From: Alphaproteobacteria bacterium
GTDB lineage: Bacteria > Pseudomonadota > Alphaproteobacteria > SHVP01
Assembly (NCBI GenBank): GCA_009694165.1
Contig: SHVP01000005.1
Span: 1-51,232, forward strand
DNA: 51,232 nt
Reading direction: 5' to 3'
The first letter of the stretch is position 1; every line of letters starts with the position of its first letter. Under the pieces are notes generated by a model, which saw only the letters and a program-made list of their open reading frames with translations, was not told the DNA's origin and did no database searches. The position numbers and the translations under genes are program-made. Positions 6,564-15,031 of the stretch are shown in pieces.

Positions 6564-8315
6564 TCAAGTCTCGGGCAGGCCCTCTTTGATCTTGCGCTCG
6601 ATCGTCGCCTGCACGTCGGCCTCGGGCTTGAAGATCAAAGCCCGCTCCCACTGGAAGCGCGCCTCGCTGCGTCGCCCGACCTTCCAGAAGGCGTCGCCCA
6701 AATGGTCGTTGATGACCGGGTCGTCGGATCGCAAAGCGACGGCGCGCTCGAGCTGGCGCACCGCTTCGGGGTAGTCGCCGAGCCGGTACAAGACCCAGCC
6801 TAGGCTGTCGATGATGTAGCCGTCGCGTGGGCGCAGATCGACCGCCTTCTCGATCATCGCCCGCGCCTTGGGCAGATTGAGGCCCTGTTCGACCCAAGAA
6901 TAGCCGAGATAGTTGAGCACCAGCGGCTGCTCGGGTGCGAGATCGAGGGCCTTCAGGAAGTCCGCTTCCGCCCGCTCCCATTTCTTGCTGCGTTCGAGGG
7001 AGATCCCGCGCGAATAGAACATCGTCCATTCGTTCTCGGTGACGCTGGTCAGCCGCGCGATCGCCCGATCATAGGCGCCGGTGGCTTCGTCCCAGCGCTG
7101 CTGCCCGCGCAGAATTTCGCCCAGGGTCACCAGAGCATCAGTGCGGTCCGTACGCTCCTCGCCGAGCGAGCGCAGCTGAGCGATGCCTTCCTCGGTCTTT
7201 TCGATCCGCGTCAGGTTGACGGCCATGCGGATGCGCGCGTTCCAACCCAAAACGCTGTCGCGCTTGATCGCCGCGTAGGCCTGGTTCGCCTCGTCCCAGC
7301 GCAACTCGCTTTCGTGGATGGTCGCCAGCACCGTTCTCGCCACGTCGAAATCGGGCCGCAGATGGAGCGCCATGTTGAGATAGGTGACCGCGGTCTCGCG
7401 CGCCTGCTGCTGCAAAACGCCGCGGGCCACGCCGTAGAAGGCTTCGGCCAATCCGGACGCGGCGTTGCCAATCAGCCGCTCGCCGCCCGTGCGGGTCTGC
7501 GTTTCCCGCGCCAATTGCACCGACGTGCCGTCGTCGTCGGCCAACATGTCCTTCAACGCCTGTTCGGCCTCATCGCGTCGGCCAAGACGAAACAGGAACG
7601 AAGAATAAGCCTGCACGGCCCGCGATGTGCGGGCCGCACGCTGGGCCAGCATGTCCTTGAACGTCGCTTCGACGAGATCGTTGTTCCCGAGCAAATCGTG
7701 GATGAGGGCGGTATGAAACTGTTGAAACGCTTTGACCTGCGGGTAGCGGTTGAGCGTTTCGATCTCACGAATCGCCTCGTCGCCCTGTTTTTGCCCCGCC
7801 TTGATCCAGGCGCGGATTACTGGCCGCAGGGTCGCGTTGATGCCCGTGGTCGGAATATCGTCGGCGGCGGTCTCGGCTGCTGACAGATTGCCGCGCTTGG
7901 CCTGTTCGACGACCAGTAGGGTCGGCGCTAGGCCCTCCTCGCGCTCATTGGCTCGCACGTTCCGGGCCAGTTTCAACGCCTCATCGATCTGCCCGGCCTT
8001 GAGCAGGAGGCGGAATGCCCGGCCGCGCAACACGTCGTTGTTGGGATCCTCCACCAATGCCTGCCGGTAAAACGTTGCCGCGGCCTCGCTGTCGCCGAGG
8101 TAGCGGGCAAAGCGCCCGGCCAGATAGCGACCGTAGTTCGACGGTTGTTTGACCTCAGGGGCTACCCGGTCGTCGCTGAAATCGTTGGCGGCGCGGCCTT
8201 CGCCGACAAACGCCGCAACCAGCAGGATCAACGCCAGCGCCAGCCCTGGGCGGCGAGGCAGACCGATCGACCGACGGGGGGCGGAACAGCGAATAAGGAC
8301 CGAATGAGCGGCCAT
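6564..8315 (-). CDS. Exported TPR-repeat protein
   Basis: An approximately 583-residue protein with an N-terminal signal peptide (ALALILLVAAFVGEGRA, likely cut before AN) followed by tetratricopeptide repeats along nearly the whole length. Clear repeats include YLAGRFARYLGDSEAAATFYRQ early and, near the C-terminus, PLVLNYLGYSW, GYIIDSLGWVLYRLGDY and VINDHLGDAFWKVGR. The start at 8315 follows an AAGGTG ribosome binding site; an earlier ATG at 8348 is in frame but less likely. Proteins of this kind are common in Alphaproteobacteria as periplasmic scaffolds; the partner is unknown. It may form an operon with the downstream glycosyltransferase. Confidence 0.82.
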   Translation of the reverse strand: MAAHSVLIRCSAPRRSIGLPRRPGLALALILLVAAFVGEGRAANDFSDDRVAPEVKQPSNYGRYLAGRFARYLGDSEAAATFYRQALVEDPNNDVLRGRAFRLLLKAGQIDEALKLARNVRANEREEGLAPTLLVVEQAKRGNLSAAETAADDIPTTGINATLRPVIRAWIKAGQKQGDEAIREIETLNRYPQVKAFQQFHTALIHDLLGNNDLVEATFKDMLAQRAARTSRAVQAYSSFLFRLGRRDEAEQALKDMLADDDGTSVQLARETQTRTGGERLIGNAASGLAEAFYGVARGVLQQQARETAVTYLNMALHLRPDFDVARTVLATIHESELRWDEANQAYAAIKRDSVLGWNARIRMAVNLTRIEKTEEGIAQLRSLGEERTDRTDALVTLGEILRGQQRWDEATGAYDRAIARLTSVTENEWTMFYSRGISLERSKKWERAEADFLKALDLAPEQPLVLNYLGYSWVEQGLNLPKARAMIEKAVDLRPRDGYIIDSLGWVLYRLGDYPEAVRQLERAVALRSDDPVINDHLGDAFWKVGRRSEARFQWERALIFKPEADVQATIERKIKEGLPET

Positions 8316-8432
8316 CGAAACACCTTCATGGCAGAGGATCCCCGTCACACTCCGGGACCCCGGGAAACGCCAATCATATCCGTGCGACCGTCCACGATGC
8401 CACCGCGCGGCCGCCCGGTTACGGGCAGCGCC

Positions 8433-10100
8433 TTACATATTGGGATAGTTCGGCCCGCCACCACCCTCGGGAACCGCCCATTCAATGTTCTGGGCCGGGT
8501 CCTTGATGTCGCAGGTCTTACAGTGAACGCAATTCTGGGCATTGATCTGGAAGCGCGGCGCCTCGCCCACTGCCCGCACCACTTCATAGACCCCCGCGGG
8601 GCAGTAACGCTGCGCCGGCTCGTCGAAGGCGGGCAGATTGACCCTGATCGGAACCGTGGGATCGACCAAGCGCAGATGAATGGGCTGGTCTTCCTCATGG
8701 TTGGTATTCGAGATGAAGACCGAGGAGAGCTTGTCGAAACTTATCACGCCGTCGGGCTTGGGATAGTTGATCGGCGGGCACGCCGCCGCCGGCTTCAGAC
8801 TCTGGTAGTCGGGCTTGCCGTGCTTCAGCGTGAAAGGCAGCCCGATACCGAAGGTCCGCATCCACATATCGGCGACGCCGAACGCGGCACCGAGCAGCGT
8901 TCCCAACCGATTGAGCAGCGGCTTAGCATTGCGGACGAGTTTGAGTTCCTTGGCGATCCGCGACTCTTCATAGGCGAATTGATAACTGTCGAGTTCGTCG
9001 CTCCCCTCCGAGCCGTCACGCAACGCGGCGAACGCCGCCTCCGCCGCCAGCATCCCCGAACTCATCGCGTTGTGCGATCCCTTGATGCGCGGAACATTGA
9101 CGAACCCGGCCGAGCAGCCGATCAGCAGCCCACCGGGAAACACCAATTTCGGCACCGACTGGAATCCGCCCTGCGTGATGGCCCGCGCGCCATAGGCGAC
9201 GCGCTTGCCCCCTTCAAGGTGCGGGCGCACGCGGTAATGGGTCTTGAACCGCTGGAACTCGTCGAACGGCGACAGATGTGGGTTCTCGTAGTTGAGCGGA
9301 ACAACCAATCCGATTGCGATCTGATTGTTATCGAGGTGATAGATGAATCCGCCGCCTGACGTTCGATCGTCGAGCGGCCAACCGACCGTGTGTTCAACCA
9401 AGCCAAGTTGATGGTTGGCCGCCGGCACCTCCCACAGTTCCTTGATCCCGATGCCAAATTTCTGCGGCTCACGGCCCTTCGACAGATCGAAGCGTCGGAT
9501 CAGCTGTTTGGCGAGCGACCCGCGCACCCCTTCGGCGATCATCGTGTATTTGGCGCGCAGGCCGATGCCCGGCTGAAAGGTGTCTTTCTTCTCGCCGTTG
9601 CGCCCGACCCCGAGGTCGCCAATCGTCACGCCCCGTATACGCCCCTTCTCGTCGTCGATCAGGCCGGCGGCGGCAAAACCGGGATAGATCTCCACGCCCA
9701 GCGCTTCCGCCTGTTTGGCGAGCCAGCGGCACAGGTTGGCGAGGCTGATGATGTAGTTGCCGTGGTTGTGCATCAGCGGCGGCAACAGGAATTGGGGAAT
9801 GACGAAATGGCTGGCGGAATTGAGGAAGAGCACCCGGTCACGACTGACGGCGGTCTTGACCGGCGCATCCTTCTCGCGCCAGTCGGGAATGAGTTCGTCG
9901 AGGGCTACCGGATCAAGGACGGCCCCGGAGAGAATATGGGCGCCGACCTCGGACCCCTTCTCGACGACGCAGACCGAAACGTCATGTCCATGTAGGGCGG
10001 CCAATTGCTTCAAGCGAATCGCTGCCGCCAACCCGGCTGGGCCGGCGCCGACGATGACGACGTCATAGTCCATGTATTCGCGTTCGCCCGTGTCGGCCAT
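8433..10100 (-). CDS. Electron transfer flavoprotein-ubiquinone oxidoreductase
   Basis: ETF-QO passes electrons from reduced electron transfer flavoprotein (fatty-acid and amino-acid dehydrogenases) to ubiquinone at the inner membrane. An N-terminal FAD loop VVIVGAGPAGLAAA is seen around residues 13-26, the family-like VGAHILSGAVLDP follows, and a C-terminal 4Fe-4S segment carries YCPAG and CVHCKTCDIKDP. The protein ends GGPNYPNM, as this family usually does. Length is 555 residues, normal for bacteria. I chose the ATG at 10100 because a GGGGAA ribosome binding site precedes it; an upstream in-frame start at 10163 adds 21 residues. It is divergent from the uracil-DNA glycosylase gene. Confidence 0.96.
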   Translation of the reverse strand: MADTGEREYMDYDVVIVGAGPAGLAAAIRLKQLAALHGHDVSVCVVEKGSEVGAHILSGAVLDPVALDELIPDWREKDAPVKTAVSRDRVLFLNSASHFVIPQFLLPPLMHNHGNYIISLANLCRWLAKQAEALGVEIYPGFAAAGLIDDEKGRIRGVTIGDLGVGRNGEKKDTFQPGIGLRAKYTMIAEGVRGSLAKQLIRRFDLSKGREPQKFGIGIKELWEVPAANHQLGLVEHTVGWPLDDRTSGGGFIYHLDNNQIAIGLVVPLNYENPHLSPFDEFQRFKTHYRVRPHLEGGKRVAYGARAITQGGFQSVPKLVFPGGLLIGCSAGFVNVPRIKGSHNAMSSGMLAAEAAFAALRDGSEGSDELDSYQFAYEESRIAKELKLVRNAKPLLNRLGTLLGAAFGVADMWMRTFGIGLPFTLKHGKPDYQSLKPAAACPPINYPKPDGVISFDKLSSVFISNTNHEEDQPIHLRLVDPTVPIRVNLPAFDEPAQRYCPAGVYEVVRAVGEAPRFQINAQNCVHCKTCDIKDPAQNIEWAVPEGGGGPNYPNM

Positions 10101-10200
10101 GGCTGTTCCCCGCGGCGCGTGCCGTGACGCATTCGTTATGCTCGCTCCCCCGAAAGTGGTCAAATCGCGCCGCTTGGCGGGACCGTGTTAGCATTCGCGG

Positions 10201-11034
10201 ATGGATCGCGTCGCCGCCCTAGCCACTCTCCGCTGGCTCGTCGAGGCGGGAGCCGATGAGGCACTCGCGGACCGGCCGGTCGACCGTTTCGCGCTGACGC
10301 CGGCGGCACCGGCCGCCGGCACCGCTGTCGCCGCGGAAGTGGCGCGCCCGACCGCGCCTCCGGTCGGCATGCGCCAGTCCGTCGCCGGGCGGGTTCCCGG
10401 CATGCCGATCGAACTCGAATCGCCCGAGACGGCGCGCGACAGCGCGCGCGCGGTCGCCCAGGCCTGCACCAGTTTGGCCGAGCTGCGCGCGGCGATGGCG
10501 GCGTTCGATGGTTGTGCCCTGAAGAACACCGCCAAGAACCTGGTGTTCGGCGACGGCAATCCGCAGTCCGGCTTGATGCTGATCGGCGAAGCGCCGGGAG
10601 CCGACGAGGACCGGGAGGGACTGCCTTTTGTCGGCGTCAGCGGCCAACTGCTGGACCGCATGCTGAAGGCGATCGGCCGCGACCGCACTAGCGCCTACAT
10701 CACCAACATGCTGGCATGGCGTCCGCCCGGCAACCGTACGCCAACCCCTGCCGAGGTCATGATCCTGCTGCCCTTTATCGAGCGGCACATCGACTTGGTC
10801 GCGCCAAAGCTGTTGGTGTTGGTCGGCGGCACCGCGGCGGCGGCATTGCTGGACCGCAGCGAAGGCATTACCCGGTTGCGCGGACGTTGGCTGACCTATG
10901 GCGCCGGCGTTCCAACGATGTGCCTCTACCATCCCGCCTACCTGCTGCGCCAACCGGCGCTCAAGAAACAGGCGTGGCAGGACCTGTTAGCCGTCCGAGC
11001 GAAGCTGCGCGACGGGTCGGTGGCCGCCGCATGA
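10201..11034 (+). CDS. Uracil-DNA glycosylase, family 4-like, without Fe-S ligands
   Basis: Predicted base-excision repair glycosylase that removes uracil from DNA. The catalytic water loop GEAPGADED is at about residue 129, [12 protein letters not shown] and [12 protein letters not shown] follow, and the HPAYLLRQP loop is near 244. A Pro/Ala-rich N-terminal extension of about 80 residues precedes the domain, giving 277 residues in all. Family 4 enzymes usually hold a 4Fe-4S cluster with four Cys. Here only FDGC remains of the first pair, and the later KCRPPGN and E-x3-C positions read AWRPPGN and AEVMILL, so a cluster is unlikely. This may be an Fe-S-free relative known from some Alphaproteobacteria. 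The Slt gene follows after 37 bp. Confidence 0.86.
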   Translation: MDRVAALATLRWLVEAGADEALADRPVDRFALTPAAPAAGTAVAAEVARPTAPPVGMRQSVAGRVPGMPIELESPETARDSARAVAQACTSLAELRAAMAAFDGCALKNTAKNLVFGDGNPQSGLMLIGEAPGADEDREGLPFVGVSGQLLDRMLKAIGRDRTSAYITNMLAWRPPGNRTPTPAEVMILLPFIERHIDLVAPKLLVLVGGTAAAALLDRSEGITRLRGRWLTYGAGVPTMCLYHPAYLLRQPALKKQAWQDLLAVRAKLRDGSVAAA

Positions 11035-11071
11035 ACTTGTCGCGCGGGGCTTGAGCCCCTAAAAAGGCTAC

Positions 11072-13078
11072 ATGCTGGGCCCCAGACCCAAGCGCGGCAC
11101 CCGTTACCGGCTGTGGCTCATGCTCGTGGCTGCGGCGATGGTTCCGTTCGCTGCCGCCGCCGCTACCAAGAACCCGCCGGTGCCGCGCCCGAAGCCGGCG
11201 CCGCCGGCGGCCGCCGCGCCGGCTGACGCGACGCCGGCTGCCACTGCCGCGCGGCCAGCCTTGCCCACCAGCCCACCAGCCGCCGCGCCGCCGCCCAACC
11301 GGCCCGGGACAGCATCCAATCAGCCCGCCACCGCACCCAGACCGCCAACGGCCGCCAGCCGGGCGTTGATCGACGGGTTTCGCGTGCTCTCCGCCGGCGA
11401 CGTCGCCAAGTATCGAGCCGTCTTTGTGCGGCAGCGCGAGAACGATTGGGCCGGAGCGGCACACGCCACGGCCGGGATCGAGAACACGATCCTGATGGGG
11501 CATGTTCTGGCACAGCGGTTTCTCAATCCCAAGAGCCCACGCCCGAACTACAGCGAGCTTGCCGACTGGCTGCACCTCTACCGCGACCATCCCGATGCTG
11601 GCCGCATCTATCGTCTGGCCATGGCGCGCCTCCCCAAGGGCGAGCGCTCGCCACCAGCGCCGCAGGTCAATCAGATCGCCGTCAGTCCCGACGACGAGGG
11701 GGAACGGATCGACTTCACGATTCCGTCGGCGCCGGTCTATCGCTCGCCCGAACAGCGCTCGCCGGCACAGGCGCGTGACGTTGCGGCCATCCAGCGCCGC
11801 GTCCGCACGCTGTTGGCGGACGGGAACTTCGTCGCCGCCGAGCAGGCCATCACCTCCGAACGCAGCCGGGTGCTGGACCGGGTCGAGACGGACCAGCTGA
11901 CCTGGGAACTGGCGGCGCGCTTGTTCTATGCGGGCATTTTCGATCAGGCCTATGCACTCGCCTCGCGCGCCGCTAATCGTTCGCGGCAATACGTCGAGAT
12001 CGCCGATTGGACTGCCGGACTGTCGGCTTGGCGGTTGGGCCGCTACGACGACGCCCGCCGCCATTTCGAGGCGCTGGCACAGTCGACGGCGGCCTCCAAC
12101 TGGAATGTCAGTGCCGGCGCCTATTGGGCGGCACGCGCCAGTCTGGTGACGCGGCGGCCCGAGCAGGTGAACCGCTGGCTCGCGATTGCGGCCAAGACCC
12201 CGCATGCGTTCTACGGCCTGCTCGCCTCCGCCCTGCTGGGCGAGGACCCGACGATCGGTTGGGAAACGCCGCCCCTCGACGAGGCGCGCCTGCGCGATCT
12301 CGGGTCGAATCCGGGTGTGCGCCGCACCGTTGCACTGGCCGAAGTGGGACAAACCCATTTGGCCGAGCGCGAGTTGCGCCAATTACTGAACGGTTCGGAT
12401 CGCGCCGCCGGCGAATTGATGCTGGCGCTGGCCGACCGGCTCGGGCTCGCCTCCGTAGCGATGAGGTTGGCACGCGTGATGTTCGAGCCGGGCGACCGTT
12501 ACCATGCCGCCGCCGCCTACCCGGTCCCGCAGTTTCCGTTCGTCGACGGCTACAACCTCGATCGTGCCCTCGTCTTCGCGTTCATTCGGCAGGAGTCGGA
12601 GTTCAATGCATTTGCCCGCAGCCCGGTCGGCGCCCGCGGCCTGATGCAGCTAATGCCGAACACGGCGAGTTTCGTGGCCGGCGACAAGGGGCTGCGCGAC
12701 GGACGCCGCAACGACCTCTATGAGCCGGACACCAATCTCAACCTCGGACAGCGCTACCTGTCGATCCTGCTCGACGACGAGTTGGTGAAGGGCAACCTGT
12801 TCTACCTTGCCGCCGCCTACAACGCCGGTCCGGGCAACCTCAACAAGTGGCTGCGCCGGCTGCCCGAAACCGACGACCCGCTGATGGTGATAGAGAGCCT
12901 GCCCGCGCGCGAAACCCGCTTGTTTGTCGAACGGGTGCTTGCCAACTATTGGATTTACCAGTTGCGGCTAGGGCACTCGCTCGACTCGCTCCAGGCCGCG
13001 ACCGGTGGCTGGTCACCGATTTATGCCGGGCAGGACGACAAACCCCAGCGTGGAAACCGCAATACGACGAGGAGGTAG
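11072..13078 (+). CDS. slt: Soluble lytic murein transglycosylase
   Basis: Periplasmic enzyme that cleaves peptidoglycan glycan strands to form 1,6-anhydro-muramyl ends. It has a signal peptide (residues about 13-30), then a long Pro/Ala linker (about 35-90), an alpha-superhelical U-shaped region with repeated helical units, and a C-terminal Slt domain. In that domain the catalytic Glu508 sits in RQESEFNAFARSPVGARGLMQLMP, and the AAYNAGPGNLNKW motif follows. Length is 668 residues, normal for Slt70-like proteins. The Pro/Ala linker may span the periplasm. It is followed 4 bp later by moaB. Confidence 0.93.
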   Translation: MLGPRPKRGTRYRLWLMLVAAAMVPFAAAAATKNPPVPRPKPAPPAAAAPADATPAATAARPALPTSPPAAAPPPNRPGTASNQPATAPRPPTAASRALIDGFRVLSAGDVAKYRAVFVRQRENDWAGAAHATAGIENTILMGHVLAQRFLNPKSPRPNYSELADWLHLYRDHPDAGRIYRLAMARLPKGERSPPAPQVNQIAVSPDDEGERIDFTIPSAPVYRSPEQRSPAQARDVAAIQRRVRTLLADGNFVAAEQAITSERSRVLDRVETDQLTWELAARLFYAGIFDQAYALASRAANRSRQYVEIADWTAGLSAWRLGRYDDARRHFEALAQSTAASNWNVSAGAYWAARASLVTRRPEQVNRWLAIAAKTPHAFYGLLASALLGEDPTIGWETPPLDEARLRDLGSNPGVRRTVALAEVGQTHLAERELRQLLNGSDRAAGELMLALADRLGLASVAMRLARVMFEPGDRYHAAAAYPVPQFPFVDGYNLDRALVFAFIRQESEFNAFARSPVGARGLMQLMPNTASFVAGDKGLRDGRRNDLYEPDTNLNLGQRYLSILLDDELVKGNLFYLAAAYNAGPGNLNKWLRRLPETDDPLMVIESLPARETRLFVERVLANYWIYQLRLGHSLDSLQAATGGWSPIYAGQDDKPQRGNRNTTRR

Positions 13079-13082
13079 CGCC

Positions 13083-13628
13083 ATGCCGATCGACGAGAGC
13101 CGCCTGTTCATTCCCGTCCGCATCGCCGTGCTCACCGTGTCCGATACGCGCACCCCGGCCGAGGACAAATCGGGCCAGACCCTGGTCGATCGCCTGACGG
13201 CGGCGGGGCACATCCTCGCCGACCGCGCATTGGTAAAGGACGAGACCGTCGAGATCGTCGCCAAGTTGCGCCAATGGATTGCCGACCCGACGATCGAGGT
13301 GGTGATCTCCACCGGCGGCACCGGGGTTACCGGGCGCGACGTGACGCCCGAGGCGTTCGAGTCGGTATTCGAAAAAAAGATCGAGGGATTCGGCGAACTC
13401 TTTCGCTGGATCAGCTTCCAGAAAATCGCCTCATCGACGATTCAATCGCGGGCGACCGGCGGCGTCGCCAACGGCACCTATCTGTTTGCGCTGCCGGGAT
13501 CGCCGGGGGCCTGCCGCGACGGTTGGGACGAAATCTTGCGCTATCAGCTCGATTATCGGTTCAAGCCGTGCAATTTCGTCGAGCTGATGCCGCGCCTCAA
13601 GAAACACTTGCAGCGTAAGGCGAGTTAG
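13083..13628 (+). CDS. moaB: Molybdenum cofactor biosynthesis protein B
   Basis: MoaB/MogA-fold protein of molybdopterin synthesis (adenylation of molybdopterin or related step). The sequence shows VLTVSDTRTPAEDKSG near the N-terminus, the STGGTGVTGRDVTPEA substrate loop in the middle, and FALPGSPGACRDGWDEIL late, all typical. The ATG at 13083 follows a clear GAGGAG ribosome binding site and gives 181 residues, a usual size. A longer in-frame reading from 13005 would overlap slt and lacks support. Its stop overlaps the stop of the convergent DUF2064 gene in a shared TTAG. Confidence 0.93.
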   Translation: MPIDESRLFIPVRIAVLTVSDTRTPAEDKSGQTLVDRLTAAGHILADRALVKDETVEIVAKLRQWIADPTIEVVISTGGTGVTGRDVTPEAFESVFEKKIEGFGELFRWISFQKIASSTIQSRATGGVANGTYLFALPGSPGACRDGWDEILRYQLDYRFKPCNFVELMPRLKKHLQRKAS

Positions 13629-14242
13629 CGACGGCGCAACCAGCGCTCGTAGTCAGCGACGGTATCGACGTCGGCCAACTGCGCCACATAAGCGGCGCCC
13701 CGACCGGCCAGGTTGCGCGTCGTGTCGGCCAGCGCGTATTCGCTCGACCAGCGTACCCGGCTAAACAGCAGGCGGGCACGGAACCGGGTCGCCGCCTGGC
13801 GCGCGTAGCCCACAAGCCAAAAGCCGCCATCATCGGCAGGTCCGAACACGACGTCGCGGCGCCCGAGGGCGGCGAAGGCGGCGGCGATGTGTCGGCGCTC
13901 GACCGCCGGTAGGTCGCTGCCGATCACGACGACGGACGCGTGGGGAAAGAGCGCTGCGGGCGCCGCCATGCGCCGGCCAAGATCGCCCGGCCGTTGGGCG
14001 AACACCTTCAGCGGAGCAGGCCAGAAGCGGGTGCCGCGGGCGAAACGGTCGGGGGTTACCGCCAGCCAGGTCTGCCAGCGGCAATCGGCCACCCTGCGCA
14101 ACAGGTTCCGCGTGGTGTCGCGATAGAATCGCCAGGCGGCCAGACGGCCGATGCCGGAGGCGAGACGGGTTTTTACGGCGCCGAGCTGCGGGGCACGGAC
14201 GAAGACGACGAGATGGCGCCGCGGCCGCATCCGTTCAGCCAT
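13625..14242 (-). CDS. DUF2064 / TIGR04282-type glycosyltransferase-like protein
   Basis: A 205-residue nucleotide-sugar transferase-like protein. It has the VVFVRAPQLGAVKTRLA opening, the VVVIGSDLPAVERRHI core and the FGPADDGGFWLVGY motif that define the DUF2064 group (TIGR04282, named for arsenosugar biosynthesis but widespread). It overlaps the upstream glycosyltransferase gene by 8 bp, the usual TIGR04283-TIGR04282 pairing, so the two are probably co-translated. No arsenic methyltransferase or ArsS lies nearby, so the arsenosugar name should not be taken as function. Confidence 0.85.
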   Translation of the reverse strand: MAERMRPRRHLVVFVRAPQLGAVKTRLASGIGRLAAWRFYRDTTRNLLRRVADCRWQTWLAVTPDRFARGTRFWPAPLKVFAQRPGDLGRRMAAPAALFPHASVVVIGSDLPAVERRHIAAAFAALGRRDVVFGPADDGGFWLVGYARQAATRFRARLLFSRVRWSSEYALADTTRNLAGRGAAYVAQLADVDTVADYERWLRRR

Positions 14243-14921
14243 AGAGGCGCCGCAGCAGCCCTACCGGCGCGCCCAGGAAATAGAGCGCGAGTAACGCAAC
14301 GTTGCCGATGGATCGCCGCCAGTAGCGACCGCGATAGCGGGCGGCGGAGGTGCGGGCGACCGTTCCCAAGAAATGAAGGCGGCGGCGGCCAAGCCGGCGG
14401 ACGATGGCGACGTCTTCCATCAACGGTACCCGCTCGAACCCGCCGATTCGCCGGTAGAGCGTCCGGTGGATCAGCAAGCCTTGGTCGCCATAGGGCAAGG
14501 CAAAGAAGCGATTGCGCCAACCGACGCGGGCGACGAAGCGCGCCGGTGCGGGTTCGGCGAAGCCAAAGGCGAACACCGCCGCGCGCTCACGATTGCCGGG
14601 GTCGGCCGCGAAGTCTGCGACCTCCACGCTCCAGTTCGCTTCGAGGAGGGTGTCCGCGTGCAGAAACAGTAGCCACTCTTCGCACGCCGCCGCGGCGCCC
14701 GCCGCCAACTGGTCCCCGCGGCCGCGCGGCGCCGAAAGGATGCGCGCGCCCTGGCGCTTGGCGAGCAGCGCGGTGTTGTCGGTCGAGCCTGCGTCGACGA
14801 CCAACACCTCGCCGATCAACGCCCGCCCCTCCTGCAGCGCCACGAGCGTCGCGCCAACGGTTGCGGCGGCGTTGAGCGCAGGAATGATGATGGAGAGGCG
14901 CGGGGCATCGGGCACGGCCAT
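14235..14921 (-). CDS. TIGR04283-type family 2 glycosyltransferase
   Basis: Family 2 glycosyltransferase of 228 residues. The N-terminus reads LSIIIPALNAAATV, followed by VLVVDAGSTDNT, then RGRGDQLAAGAAAA, the metal-binding FLHADT, and a FALPYGDQGLLIHR motif; FERVPLMEDVAIVRRL is typical of the TIGR04283 group. A C-terminal hydrophobic stretch (VALLALYFLGAPVGLL) may touch the membrane. The ATG at 14921 is preferred over 14960 because it starts just before the first strand. A LexA-type box lies about 70 bp upstream of this start, in the space shared with the radical SAM gene. Confidence 0.84.
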   Translation of the reverse strand: MAVPDAPRLSIIIPALNAAATVGATLVALQEGRALIGEVLVVDAGSTDNTALLAKRQGARILSAPRGRGDQLAAGAAAACEEWLLFLHADTLLEANWSVEVADFAADPGNRERAAVFAFGFAEPAPARFVARVGWRNRFFALPYGDQGLLIHRTLYRRIGGFERVPLMEDVAIVRRLGRRRLHFLGTVARTSAARYRGRYWRRSIGNVALLALYFLGAPVGLLRRLYG

Positions 14922-14991
14922 ACCACCAGGATCATTCGGTCCTTCGCGGGGAGGACACAAGCGCTCCCGCTAGGATGAAATTCCTGATATT

Positions 14992-15006
14992 GTTCTTGAT
15001 TTGTTC
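14992..15006. promoter_or_regulatory. Candidate LexA (SOS) box
   Basis: The 15-bp sequence GTTCTTGATTTGTTC is an exact GTTC-N7-GTTC direct repeat, the LexA recognition pattern of Alphaproteobacteria. It ends 25 bp before the ATG of the radical SAM gene and overlaps a possible -35 (TTGATT 14996-15001) that has an 18-bp spacer to TAGTGT (15020-15025). It could also act on the divergent glycosyltransferase gene. The match is exact, but regulation is inferred. Confidence 0.62.
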
Positions 15007-15031
15007 TGGCGCTGCGGACTAGTGTGCCGCT

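Noticed and set aside
13005..13082. Longer N-terminus for moaB
   Set aside because: It overlaps the slt gene and lacks a ribosome binding site; the ATG at 13083 follows GAGGAG and matches the family start.
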